Assembly (NCBI RefSeq): GCF_002117125.1
Contig: NZ_CP019344.1
Coordinates: 2,694,501-2,758,500, forward strand
From: Nonlabens spongiae
GTDB taxonomy: Bacteria > Bacteroidota > Bacteroidia > Flavobacteriales > Flavobacteriaceae
Direction of reading: 5' to 3'
DNA: 64,000 nucleotides
Below the pieces are notes generated by a model, which had not been told where the DNA came from, made no database searches, and worked only from the letters and a program-made list of their open reading frames with translations. This document shows positions 37,101 to 44,583 of this stretch, one piece after another. How positions within the stretch are numbered: the first letter of the stretch is position 1; each line of letters opens with the position of its first letter. Made by a program: the position numbers and the translations under genes.

Positions 37101-39787
37101 CTTCCAATGGATTTATCGCCTTTGGTAACACGGTAGGTCCAGGCTGCTGTAGTGGTGGAAACCTTACTTCAGGTTTTGTCAATCCTAGTAATCTTATAGC
37201 ACTAGGTTGGACGGATCTGAATCCGCGAGGGGCTCCGATAAATTATCAAACTATAGGAATAGCTCCTAATCGAGTTCTAGTTGTGGAATATGATAATATT
37301 CCATTTTTTGGCGGAGGTACCATTCTTTCTGGTCAAATCAAGTTATTTGAAGGAAGCAACCGTATAGAAATTCATACAGAAAACAATGGAAACACAGGCA
37401 GAACTCAAACACAAGGAATCGTTAATCAAGGAGGTTCTATAGGATTCCCAGTGCCTGGAAGAAATGCAACGACTTGGAGTGCCACCAGTGATGCCTGGTC
37501 ATTCACACCTTCAAGTGTTTATGCCGTTGACAATTGTGAGGTAGATGTCTTAAACGTTTCTCAACGTGATTTTACATGCGCTGATTTAGGGCCTAATTTC
37601 ATCACGATTTCAGCGACTGATAGTTCTGGTAATTCTGCTACCTGCAGCTTTTTTGTAACTGTCGTTGATAATCAGAATCCAGAGCCAGTTAACCAGACTC
37701 TACCTGATGTAGTTGCTGAATGTCGCGTGGATAGTTTAACCCCTCCACAAGTGACGGATAACTGTTCAGATCCGGTCATTATAACTAATAATGCCTCACT
37801 ACCGATAACGGGTGTAGGAACCACAGTTGTGACTTGGATTTATAATGACGGTAATGGAAACTTCAACTTTCAAAATCAGAATGTCATTATTCAAGATACT
37901 ACCCCACCGGTACCAGATGTTGCAAATCTGCCAGATATAAATTCACAGTGTTCTGTAGACAGTCTCACAGCTCCCACAGCTACCGAAACGAGTTGTTCAA
38001 ACGGCAATATTTCTATTACAGGAACCACAAATGCCGCTTTACCTATCACTACTGCGGGAACTACGGTAATTACCTGGACTTATGATGATGGCAATGGTAA
38101 TACGATCACACAAGATCAAAATATCGTCATCAGCGATACTACGGCACCTGTTCCAGACGTAGCTAATCTACCAAACATCAACGATCAATGTGTGGTGAGT
38201 AGCTTAACTCCACCCTTAGCGACAGATAACTGCGCTTCAAATGTGATCATTACGAGTAATGCAAATTTGCCTATCACATCCTCTACCCAAATTACGTGGA
38301 CTTATGATGATGGAAACGGGAATACCACTGCCCAAATACAAAATGTTGTCATTAACGATGATACCGCTCCGACTCCCGATGTAAGTAATTTGCCAGATAT
38401 TACCGCTTCATGTGAAGTAACGTCTCTTACCGCTCCTACAGCTACAGATAATTGTGGGGGTAATGTGACCGTGAGTAATGATGCTACTTTACCTATTGTC
38501 ACTCAAGGCACCACAGTCATCACATGGACCTACCTTGATGGTAATGGTAACACCGCTTCTCAAACTCAAAACGTAATTATCAACGATACAACTGCACCAG
38601 TTCCAGATACAGCGAGTTTACCAGATGTAAATGCAGAATGTGAGGTTACAACCGTTTCAATTCCCACAGCAACTGATGCCTGTGCAGGTACTATAAATGG
38701 GGTTGCAGATCACAGTTTCCCAATTACTAGTCAGGGAACCACAATGATTACTTGGACCTTTAGTGATGGTAATGGGAATCAAGCCACACAAACACAAAAT
38801 GTGATCATTAGTGATGTAAATCCACCAGTTTCGGATCTGACTACGCTCCCAGCTATTAATAGCGAGTGCGCAGTGACTACACTTACGGCACCTACCGCAA
38901 CTGATACCTGTGTGGGAACCCTCTTAGCTACCACAACTGCATCATTACCCATTACGAGTACTACTACCATTACGTGGGAGTATGATGATGGAAATGGGAA
39001 CAGCACCTCTCAAACTCAAGATATCATTGTGAATGATACCACTGCTCCGGTTCCCGATCTTACATCGTTACCAGATGTCAATGAAGTTTGTGAAGTGACC
39101 AGTCTGGTTGCGCCCACATCTCTAGATAATTGTGAGGGAGTGATAACAGCGACAAATAATGCTACTTTCCCGATAGGTCTTGGAACAACTCAGGTAATCT
39201 GGACATACACTGATGGAACAGGGAATAGTGTCACGCAGACTCAGAACATTATAGTTACGGATACTGACGCCCCAGTTGCAGATTGTCCGAGCGATCTGAG
39301 AATTGACTTGCCTTCTGGAACTACTACTTATATGTTGCAGGATTACACAGGTGGCTTAAATGCCACAGACGGTTGTACCTCTAGTACTGCCGGTCTGACC
39401 ATCGTTCAGAGTCCTGCGGCTGGTACTATGGTTGCTGTACCTAGCACAACTCCTATAACCATTACCATAAGTGATGGAAACGGTAATGATCTCGTGTGTA
39501 GCTTTGAAGTACAAACTGATTTGACTGCGAGTATTGAAGAACCTTTGATTAAGGTAGATTTAGATATTTATCCTAATCCGACTTCTGGAAAGCTTACGAT
39601 AAGTTCTAAAAATTCAAATATTGAATCTCTAACCTTGATAGATTTCAGAGGTAGAAGAGTGAACACTTGGAGCAATGTAAGTGCAGAAACTAAAACCATT
39701 GATCTCAGCCCTTACGAGAGTGCAATTTATTTCATCAGCATTAAAACAGATCTTGGAATCGTAAACAAGCGAGTGATTAAGAATTAA
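34127..39787 (+). CDS. Giant T9SS-exported repeat protein (Calx-beta, HYR-type repeats, sorting tail)
   Basis: This 1886-residue cell-surface or secreted protein starts with a signal peptide (MKTNYLKTGLLSFCLFLIHL, cut near TAQS). In order: an N-terminal beta-rich region; two Calx-beta-like domains at about 184-302 and 303-410; a jelly-roll-like segment at about 447-625 (EGFETAQPSPSNYG); an SprB-like unit WSNNETTGVVQDLAPGNYTV near 627; an HYR-type unit near 832-915; a nidogen-like stretch near 940-1120; then seven repeats of about 76 residues at about 1184-1715, each with LPITxxGTTVITWTYDDGNG. It ends in a type A sorting domain (DLDIYPNPTSGKLTI). It is probably an adhesin or gliding-surface protein; no enzyme motif is seen. 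Confidence 0.85.
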   Translation: MKTNYLKTGLLSFCLFLIHLTTAQSDVPIVKGDHHAEKSKETLLVWSGTLSETDYWAIYEGGCGDKLLGTTKLNSFEFSPSETGVTLFVRAENDQGNLAGNCGSFTYDFKASETFAFDHSKYEIKSLDDGKQLNLSGNINGTFWSPDKSLALDPDTGFIDPTESENGDYTVYFFPNNSYGYVTSTLSVNNVAVLSISGTTQAAEDTTDGLFTITADNTVANDTNVSFTISGTATEGVDYSSIGNSVLMPANSSSITIPIDVIADSSLEGNENIQITLTGTDDTDVTVGASNTATINIIDNDNALVILTDTSGDEDAGPITVTATLSNPVQGGFTVDVSTTNGSAIAGTDYNAINGQTLVFSGTNNETQTFQISPIADTDLEGDETVIVSLSNLQATSLPVNITDSAIVTILNDEVDCGSAEAVDFNIQTYDSSCVNGSSGAASAILYYEGFETAQPSPSNYGDSIDPIPGLPGWRYEGAPNAGARLNIFSSGNANRANNGSFALGLDDGNFIPHSIIWTVDLSAQAGDDDISFSYFFYNSNDEFTIDDQVTVRGDSSQPWVTLSVWNDGFTNTWQERVVDLDAVLSNAGQTMTSATEIRFTHSDNFAFPTDGVIFDDIKIFKEGYTYQWSNNETTGVVQDLAPGNYTVTITSPDGCVVNQDVTINGTPLDDASFSYSNTNYCPNDAPETPTITGLSGGTFTVNNFGLDLNPITGEINFANSLSGRNYDITYTTNGSCPNSSTIRVTIDFFDNANFRYPSNSVSTSDPVQFPVSIVTPGGTFSSTPSGLSIDTNTGLIDPSLSTIGGYTVTYTTNGTCPNSSSQTFVISNVDNVPPVARCQDFSGNLDANGLLVINDFDIDAGSSDDVGVQSIQASQTVFTCDNLGPNTVTLIVTDTSGNQDTCTATVTVSDIDAPVIQCANVTLELDANGRASLDTLYNTGDSYDVQPTTFGEDVLSNPTVLNLGDDQVARNLPLGFDFTFFGNSYNTFQVSSNGFIAFGNTVGPGCCSGGNLTSGFVNPSNLIALGWTDLNPRGAPINYQTIGIAPNRVLVVEYDNIPFFGGGTILSGQIKLFEGSNRIEIHTENNGNTGRTQTQGIVNQGGSIGFPVPGRNATTWSATSDAWSFTPSSVYAVDNCEVDVLNVSQRDFTCADLGPNFITISATDSSGNSATCSFFVTVVDNQNPEPVNQTLPDVVAECRVDSLTPPQVTDNCSDPVIITNNASLPITGVGTTVVTWIYNDGNGNFNFQNQNVIIQDTTPPVPDVANLPDINSQCSVDSLTAPTATETSCSNGNISITGTTNAALPITTAGTTVITWTYDDGNGNTITQDQNIVISDTTAPVPDVANLPNINDQCVVSSLTPPLATDNCASNVIITSNANLPITSSTQITWTYDDGNGNTTAQIQNVVINDDTAPTPDVSNLPDITASCEVTSLTAPTATDNCGGNVTVSNDATLPIVTQGTTVITWTYLDGNGNTASQTQNVIINDTTAPVPDTASLPDVNAECEVTTVSIPTATDACAGTINGVADHSFPITSQGTTMITWTFSDGNGNQATQTQNVIISDVNPPVSDLTTLPAINSECAVTTLTAPTATDTCVGTLLATTTASLPITSTTTITWEYDDGNGNSTSQTQDIIVNDTTAPVPDLTSLPDVNEVCEVTSLVAPTSLDNCEGVITATNNATFPIGLGTTQVIWTYTDGTGNSVTQTQNIIVTDTDAPVADCPSDLRIDLPSGTTTYMLQDYTGGLNATDGCTSSTAGLTIVQSPAAGTMVAVPSTTPITITISDGNGNDLVCSFEVQTDLTASIEEPLIKVDLDIYPNPTSGKLTISSKNSNIESLTLIDFRGRRVNTWSNVSAETKTIDLSPYESAIYFISIKTDLGIVNKRVIKN
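37676..39273 (+). repeat. Seven tandem ~230-bp (76-residue) HYR-like repeats in the giant surface protein
   Basis: Seven units share an N-terminal PVPDxxxLPDIN, a Cys pair (near ECxVxSLTAPTATDNC) and the strand ITWTYDDGNGN. They have diverged enough that the DNA is not identical, so they are old duplications. Confidence 0.85.
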
Positions 39788-39803
39788 GTTGGCCCCAAAT
39801 AGA

Positions 39804-39840
39804 AAAACCTGTCCGTTTCAAAGTGAAGTGGACAGGTTTT
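39804..39840. terminator. Bidirectional intrinsic terminator
   Basis: Perfect 11-base stem AAAACCTGTCC/GGACAGGTTTT between two convergent genes. T-rich sequence follows on both strands, so it can end the giant-protein transcript and the leftward amylase transcript. Confidence 0.85.
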
Positions 39841-39856
39841 CTGTTTTAAATAGTTA

Positions 39857-39872
39857 CGCTTTCGCGAAAGCG
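39857..39872. repeat. 16-bp palindrome (copy 11)
   Basis: Perfect copy 16 bases after the bidirectional terminator, between two convergent genes. Confidence 0.9.
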
Positions 39873-39895
39873 AGACCAATAAAATACTGATCTAC

Positions 39896-41818
39896 TTAAT
39901 TGTCCTTAAACAAATTGATGTTTTTTTGAAGCTCAAGAACCAGTGATTCATGAGCAGCCAATTCAATTTCCATGGTATATTCCCACTCTGATTGCTTTAT
40001 TGCCGTGAAGATCTTGCCGTCTTTTCCAAGCAGATCCTTGAAATCGTACTCACGCTCCGTAAGGTCAAATGCAAGAGATACATCTTTTGGGATTTTAAAT
40101 TTGAACTTTTTGCCTTTTTCACCATCAAAATTGGAGAGTACAATCAGATTCTGATCTTCATTCCAGCGTGCGAAAGAAAGCACTTTGTCATCATAGTTTT
40201 CGGTATTTTCTCTGTTGTAGGCATGTAAATCTGCATAGTCACCCATCATCGCTGGACTATCGATTGTAAGGTTCAGCAAATGTTTGTAAAAATCACGTAG
40301 AGCCAATTCTTCTTCTGTGGACTGACCGCCATCAAACTTCTTGTTGTTTACCCAGCGTACGACGCTGGGAACGCTCCCGTAATCGAAAATCGAAGTACGA
40401 GTAGGGTCGCCAAAACCTAAGTCCTCACTGCCATCTTCTCCCAGCTCCTGACCAAAATAAATCATCGTAGGTGCGGTACTTATCGTGGCAGATACCACCA
40501 TGGCTGGTTTTCCAGCCTCTGCATTTCCAGCAAATCCATCGCTAGCAATACGCTGCTCGTCGTGGTTTTCTAAAAAGTGCAGCATGTGGTGCTCAATATC
40601 GCTCAATTCTTCTTGAATCGCTGGTATATGATCGGTTTTTCCGCCACGGTGCATCACATTACGGATCGTATCATAAAGCTGAACTTTATCGTAGAGATAA
40701 TCCATTTTCCCTTTTTTGATGTAGTCGCGGTACAAGCTTGGGTTGTAAACTTCGGCAAGTAAGAATGCATCAGGATTTTCCATCTTGATGTGCGAATTCA
40801 TATAGCTCCAGAATTCCACCGGCACCATCTCTGCCATATCATACCTAAAACCATCTACTCCTTTTCTGGTCCAATAAAGCGCTATATCCTTGAATTTTTC
40901 CCAAGAATCAGGTACATCTTTTCCTTTCCAGAAACTATAATGTTCCGTGTACTCTCTCTCTGAATAGACGTCTTCCAATTTATCAAAATCATAACTGCCA
41001 TCAGGTCGCACACCGTAATTGACTTTTACGGTCTCGTACCAGTCATTCATGTTCGGTTGCGCGGCGCGGGCTCCATTACCGGTCCACTTAGCAGGATTCT
41101 CGTCAAATTTGCCATCAGCTAGTGTGTTTTGTTCACCTCCCAAGGGTTTGTAGTCATTTCTCCATTCTGGCACCTTAAAAGACTCGCCAGGCACGTAGTA
41201 GAAATTATTATCACGAGCATATTCCACTGTAGTATCATCATCTGCTCCAAAATCTTTTATTCCCTCTGGATTTGTGAGGCTTTGATAATTACGTGCGACG
41301 TGATTGGGGACAATATCTATGATCACTTTAAGGCCTGCATCATGCGAGCGCTTGATCAATGCCTCAAATTCTTCTAATCTATTTTTAACGTTAACAGCTA
41401 GATCTGGATTGACATTATAATAATCCTTAACCGCATAAGGTGATCCCGCACGACCCTTTACTACATCTGGATCATCTTTTGAAATACCGTATTCTGTATA
41501 ATCTGTAATGACATCATGATGTGGGACACCGGTGTACCAGATATGCGTGACGCCTAAATCCTTGATTTCTTGAAGCGCTTTGGGCGTGAAATCTTCAAAT
41601 TTACCGACACCATTTTCTTCTATCGTTCCCCACGGTTTATTTGTGGTATTTGTGTTACCAAACAGTCTTGTAAACACCTGATAGACGACTTTTTTACCCA
41701 TTCTATCCTCGTGATCAATATTCACTTCCTGGTCGTTCTCCATTTGGTTTTTTACTGGTTTTTCTTCCTTGCAGGCTATCGTTGAGATGACTGCTAATGC
41801 GATGATTAGTTTTTTCAT
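39896..41818 (-). CDS. GH13 alpha-amylase family lipoprotein
   Basis: This 640-residue enzyme cleaves alpha-1,4-glucan. The ATG at 41818 gives MKKLIIALAVISTIACKEEK, a lipoprotein leader with the lipidated Cys at residue 16; a longer frame to 41875 is not used. The (beta/alpha)8 barrel shows DIVPNHVARN near residue 156 (region I), GFRYDMAEMVP (region II, nucleophile Asp), FLLAEVYNP (region III, acid/base Glu) and FLENHDEQR (region IV). A C-terminal beta domain follows. It is the last gene of the leftward maltodextrin operon and could be periplasmic or surface-exposed. SusG-like processing is plausible but exact specificity is not visible. Confidence 0.9.
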   Translation of the reverse strand: MKKLIIALAVISTIACKEEKPVKNQMENDQEVNIDHEDRMGKKVVYQVFTRLFGNTNTTNKPWGTIEENGVGKFEDFTPKALQEIKDLGVTHIWYTGVPHHDVITDYTEYGISKDDPDVVKGRAGSPYAVKDYYNVNPDLAVNVKNRLEEFEALIKRSHDAGLKVIIDIVPNHVARNYQSLTNPEGIKDFGADDDTTVEYARDNNFYYVPGESFKVPEWRNDYKPLGGEQNTLADGKFDENPAKWTGNGARAAQPNMNDWYETVKVNYGVRPDGSYDFDKLEDVYSEREYTEHYSFWKGKDVPDSWEKFKDIALYWTRKGVDGFRYDMAEMVPVEFWSYMNSHIKMENPDAFLLAEVYNPSLYRDYIKKGKMDYLYDKVQLYDTIRNVMHRGGKTDHIPAIQEELSDIEHHMLHFLENHDEQRIASDGFAGNAEAGKPAMVVSATISTAPTMIYFGQELGEDGSEDLGFGDPTRTSIFDYGSVPSVVRWVNNKKFDGGQSTEEELALRDFYKHLLNLTIDSPAMMGDYADLHAYNRENTENYDDKVLSFARWNEDQNLIVLSNFDGEKGKKFKFKIPKDVSLAFDLTEREYDFKDLLGKDGKIFTAIKQSEWEYTMEIELAAHESLVLELQKNINLFKDN

Positions 41819-41836
41819 ATTTCTTTTTTTTAGAGT

Positions 41837-41881
41837 GCGCTTGCGAAGCGCCCTTACGGTTGGGACGCTTGGCAAGCGTCC
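41837..41881. repeat. REP-like hairpin pair, copy A
   Basis: A palindrome GCGCTTGCGAAGCGC (41837-41851) and a hairpin GGACGCTTGGCAAGCGTCC (41863-41881) flank TTACGGTTG. The same units recur at 42078-42160, bracketing the 54-residue gene between them. Confidence 0.8.
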
Positions 41882-41897
41882 ATTTCTGGCTCGATAT

Positions 41898-42062
41898 TTA
41901 AACCTTTCCTGATCTTATAAAGTAAACGACAGCAATGACCGCAAAACCTACTCCGGTAACTACCGGTGGATTAAAGATGCTTTCGCGTTGAAGCCCCAGA
42001 TATATTATAGCCGCGCTCAGAATAAGCATGGCGATGGCGGCGATGGTATACGTTTTTCTCAT
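41898..42062 (-). CDS. Small two-helix membrane peptide (54 aa)
   Basis: This reading frame is too short for usual cut-offs. It runs from ATG (42060-42062) to TAA (41898-41900) and encodes 54 residues: a basic start MRKTYT, a hydrophobic segment IAAIAMLILSAAIIYLGL, a short polar turn QRESIFNPPVVTG, a second hydrophobic segment VGFAVIAVVYFI and a basic end RSGK. The topology is a plausible helical hairpin with positive ends. It lies between the GH31 and GH13 genes in the same direction and is bracketed by two copies of a REP-like hairpin unit. I do not recognise a family. A role in the operon is inferred only from position. Confidence 0.55.
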   Translation of the reverse strand: MRKTYTIAAIAMLILSAAIIYLGLQRESIFNPPVVTGVGFAVIAVVYFIRSGKV

Positions 42063-42077
42063 TCTTTGCTTTTTTAG

Positions 42078-42160
42078 GGCGCTTGCGAAGCGCCGTTACG
42101 TCTAGTTGAGGCGGATCGCATCCGACCTTAGAGTTTTTACGGTTGGGACGCTTGGCATCC
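42078..42160. repeat. REP-like hairpin unit, copy B
   Basis: Contains GGCGCTTGCGAAGCGCC (42078-42094), a short GGAT/ATCC hairpin and a truncated TTACGGTTGGGACGCTTGGCA matching copy A. It lies between the GH31 stop and the start of the 54-residue gene. Confidence 0.75.
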
Positions 42161-42170
42161 ACTTTCTTTC

Positions 42171-44582
42171 TTAAAGTTTGATCTTGATCTCTTTTTCCTT
42201 TGCTGTGTCCCAAGATAGATTTTTTATCGTAACTATAAATTTATCTTGATCATAAGACCAGTGGCTTCCCTTGATTCCTTTTATTTTCTTCGGTTGTTTA
42301 TCAATACCGTGGATGATGAGATCCACGCTTTTCTCAGAGTTTTCAAAGTTGTCACCTATCTCAGCTTTGAAGTGTAGGTTGAGGGATCTCGCTTTCGCGA
42401 AAGCGAAATAATCCAACATCTCATACTCTTTTTTCTCATAAGCCTCCTGAGTCGTACCGTCGTCATTGTAAATTACTTGTCGGCTCACCTTCATCGATTT
42501 ATGATGATAGTAATGCAGCTCAAAATCTGAATTGTCAAACTCCTTTGTGGACTGTAAATCCTTACTCATGGGAATAAAACTACCGGCACGGACAAAGGTG
42601 GGGATGTGGTTTTCGCTCAAGGCGAAATCGGAAAGTTTCTGAGTATCGTAAATCTTTTCAGTATAAAAATCAAACCATTTAGAATCTTCTGGAAGATCGA
42701 TATCCATCTTCTTGATGCCCGGCTTCAAAACAGGCGCGATCAGAAAATTTTCTCCCCAGTAATAGGTTCTTGCGTTCTCCAAATCGTCGCCGTTCTCAAA
42801 AAATACGGGCCTCATAAGCGGTGTGCCTTCGGTATGGTTATCAAAAGCCAGTTGATAGTTATAGGGCAATAATTTGTAGCGCAGCTCAATGGCTTGTTTG
42901 GCAATTTTTTTGGCCTTTTCACTTCGGTAAATGGGTTCGCTGGGAACCTCTTCCTGAGCATGCGGGCGGTAGATAGGCTGAAAAACACCGTATTGCAACC
43001 AGCGGGTGTACAACTCGTCATCGAGATTAGCACCAGCAAAACCTCCAAGGTCACTATGCATGTAACCCAATCCCTGCATTCCCATTTGCAGGGCGATCTC
43101 GGGTTGCGACTGCAAACCTCCCCAAGTTCGATTCACATCACCAGACCAGGGAATCATCCCGTAGCGCTGGGTTCCAGAATAGCCTGCACGCATTAAAATA
43201 AAAGGTCTGCGGTCGGGATCTGCTTCTAGGCTGGCTTCGTAAACGAGTTTTGCCCAGTCGTGGCCGTAAATATTATGAACTTCATCTGCGGTTCCTGTCG
43301 CATGGAGTAATCCCGAAGGATGCACTTCTGGCTCTCCTAGATCGCCCCAGAATCCATTCACACCCATGTCAGAGAGCTCGCTGTATATATTCTTAAACCA
43401 GCTATTTCCCTTATCGCTATAAATGTCAATCAAGCCCGTATTCCCGAAGTAAAATTCGTACTGATAGGGTTTTCCTAGCGAGTCCACCGCTAAGATTTGT
43501 TCATTAACCGCTTCCTCCCAGCGGTCAGAGGTGGAGAGTACAAAAGGTTCTGTAATCAAGACGGTTTCTACATTGTTTTCCTGAAGCCCTTTGATCATTT
43601 TCTTAGGCTCTGGAAAGCTGTCTCGGTAAAAACCTAAATTCCCCATAGTCCCTTTGATATCTTTTCCGAACCAATACAGATCCAGAACAACAGCATCCAG
43701 CGGAATTTCTTCTTCCCGATATTTTGCAACCGTTTCCTCAACTTCCTGCTGTGAATGATACCCGAAGCGGCTGGCGAAATTCCCAAGTGCCCATCGTGGC
43801 GGCATGGGTTGCTTGCCGGTAAGTTCCACGTAGTTTTGGGTGACTTCTTTCAGATTATTTCCGGCAATTACTTGATAACGCATCGAGCCAGAAATGGTCC
43901 CATAGGTAATGGTGTTGTCACCTTTACTATCTAGGTCTAAAAAACCTATTGGTGCATTGTCAAAATGCACTGCGTAATTTTTGGAGGAAATCACCAGTGG
44001 TATGGTGTAGTTCATGAGTTCAGAACGCGTTTCATAACCATAATGCGCCCGATTGTACAGTTGCAAACGGTTGCCACGTCTATTCATACCGAGAGCTCTC
44101 GCACCACCGCCGTAGAGCACCTCGTTTTCATCAATTTTGAGTTGGATGGTTTTTAATGAATCGCGGTCTTCGTAACCTTTTGCCTCAGATACAAGTGGTT
44201 GACCTTTATAGATATAGTTTACTTGAAAGGGTTTTTTGGTAATTCTGACCTGCAACCAATCTTTAGAACCTAGTGAAAAGGAGTTTGAATCCTCCGTAAT
44301 TAAACCTGCTACAGGGACCGCACCCAATACAACCGTGTGTGATTCTTGATTATTGACGTTAATCTCCCTATTCGGATAAAACTGTGTCTCAATGATATTT
44401 TCGCTTAGAACTTTAAAGGTGTACATACCGTCAGTAACATTGATGTTCAAGCGATCTGCTTCAGTTTCTGCTTCCACAAACTGACGTGAGGTATTTGTGA
44501 TCTGAGCTTCCGCGACCTGTGCCGAGCCAAGTCGAGGTAAAGCAGAAACAAATACAACCAGCGCTAATAAATAATACCTCAT
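42171..44582 (-). CDS. GH31 alpha-glucosidase, exported
   Basis: This 803-residue enzyme releases glucose from non-reducing ends of malto-oligosaccharides. The signal peptide MRYYLLALVVFVSALPRLGSA is cut before QVAEAQ. An N-terminal beta-sandwich (with VLYGGGARALGMNRRG near residue 155) precedes the catalytic barrel, where FWGDLGEPEVHP holds the nucleophile Asp and SGDVNRTWGG the acid/base Asp. The palindromic repeat is read AFAKA near residue 730 in the C-terminal beta domain (LDYFAFAKARSLNL). The gene follows the neopullulanase gene by one base and is SusB-like in role, though SusB itself is GH97. Confidence 0.92.
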   Translation of the reverse strand: MRYYLLALVVFVSALPRLGSAQVAEAQITNTSRQFVEAETEADRLNINVTDGMYTFKVLSENIIETQFYPNREINVNNQESHTVVLGAVPVAGLITEDSNSFSLGSKDWLQVRITKKPFQVNYIYKGQPLVSEAKGYEDRDSLKTIQLKIDENEVLYGGGARALGMNRRGNRLQLYNRAHYGYETRSELMNYTIPLVISSKNYAVHFDNAPIGFLDLDSKGDNTITYGTISGSMRYQVIAGNNLKEVTQNYVELTGKQPMPPRWALGNFASRFGYHSQQEVEETVAKYREEEIPLDAVVLDLYWFGKDIKGTMGNLGFYRDSFPEPKKMIKGLQENNVETVLITEPFVLSTSDRWEEAVNEQILAVDSLGKPYQYEFYFGNTGLIDIYSDKGNSWFKNIYSELSDMGVNGFWGDLGEPEVHPSGLLHATGTADEVHNIYGHDWAKLVYEASLEADPDRRPFILMRAGYSGTQRYGMIPWSGDVNRTWGGLQSQPEIALQMGMQGLGYMHSDLGGFAGANLDDELYTRWLQYGVFQPIYRPHAQEEVPSEPIYRSEKAKKIAKQAIELRYKLLPYNYQLAFDNHTEGTPLMRPVFFENGDDLENARTYYWGENFLIAPVLKPGIKKMDIDLPEDSKWFDFYTEKIYDTQKLSDFALSENHIPTFVRAGSFIPMSKDLQSTKEFDNSDFELHYYHHKSMKVSRQVIYNDDGTTQEAYEKKEYEMLDYFAFAKARSLNLHFKAEIGDNFENSEKSVDLIIHGIDKQPKKIKGIKGSHWSYDQDKFIVTIKNLSWDTAKEKEIKIKL
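42390..42405. repeat. 16-bp palindrome (copy 12)
   Basis: Perfect copy in the C-terminal domain of the GH31 gene, read AFAKA. Confidence 0.9.
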
Positions 44583-44583
44583 A

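Noticed and set aside
41971..42213. 80-residue minus-strand ORF across the REP-like units
   Set aside because: Very basic low-complexity product from hairpin DNA; the overlapping 54-codon frame is far more protein-like.
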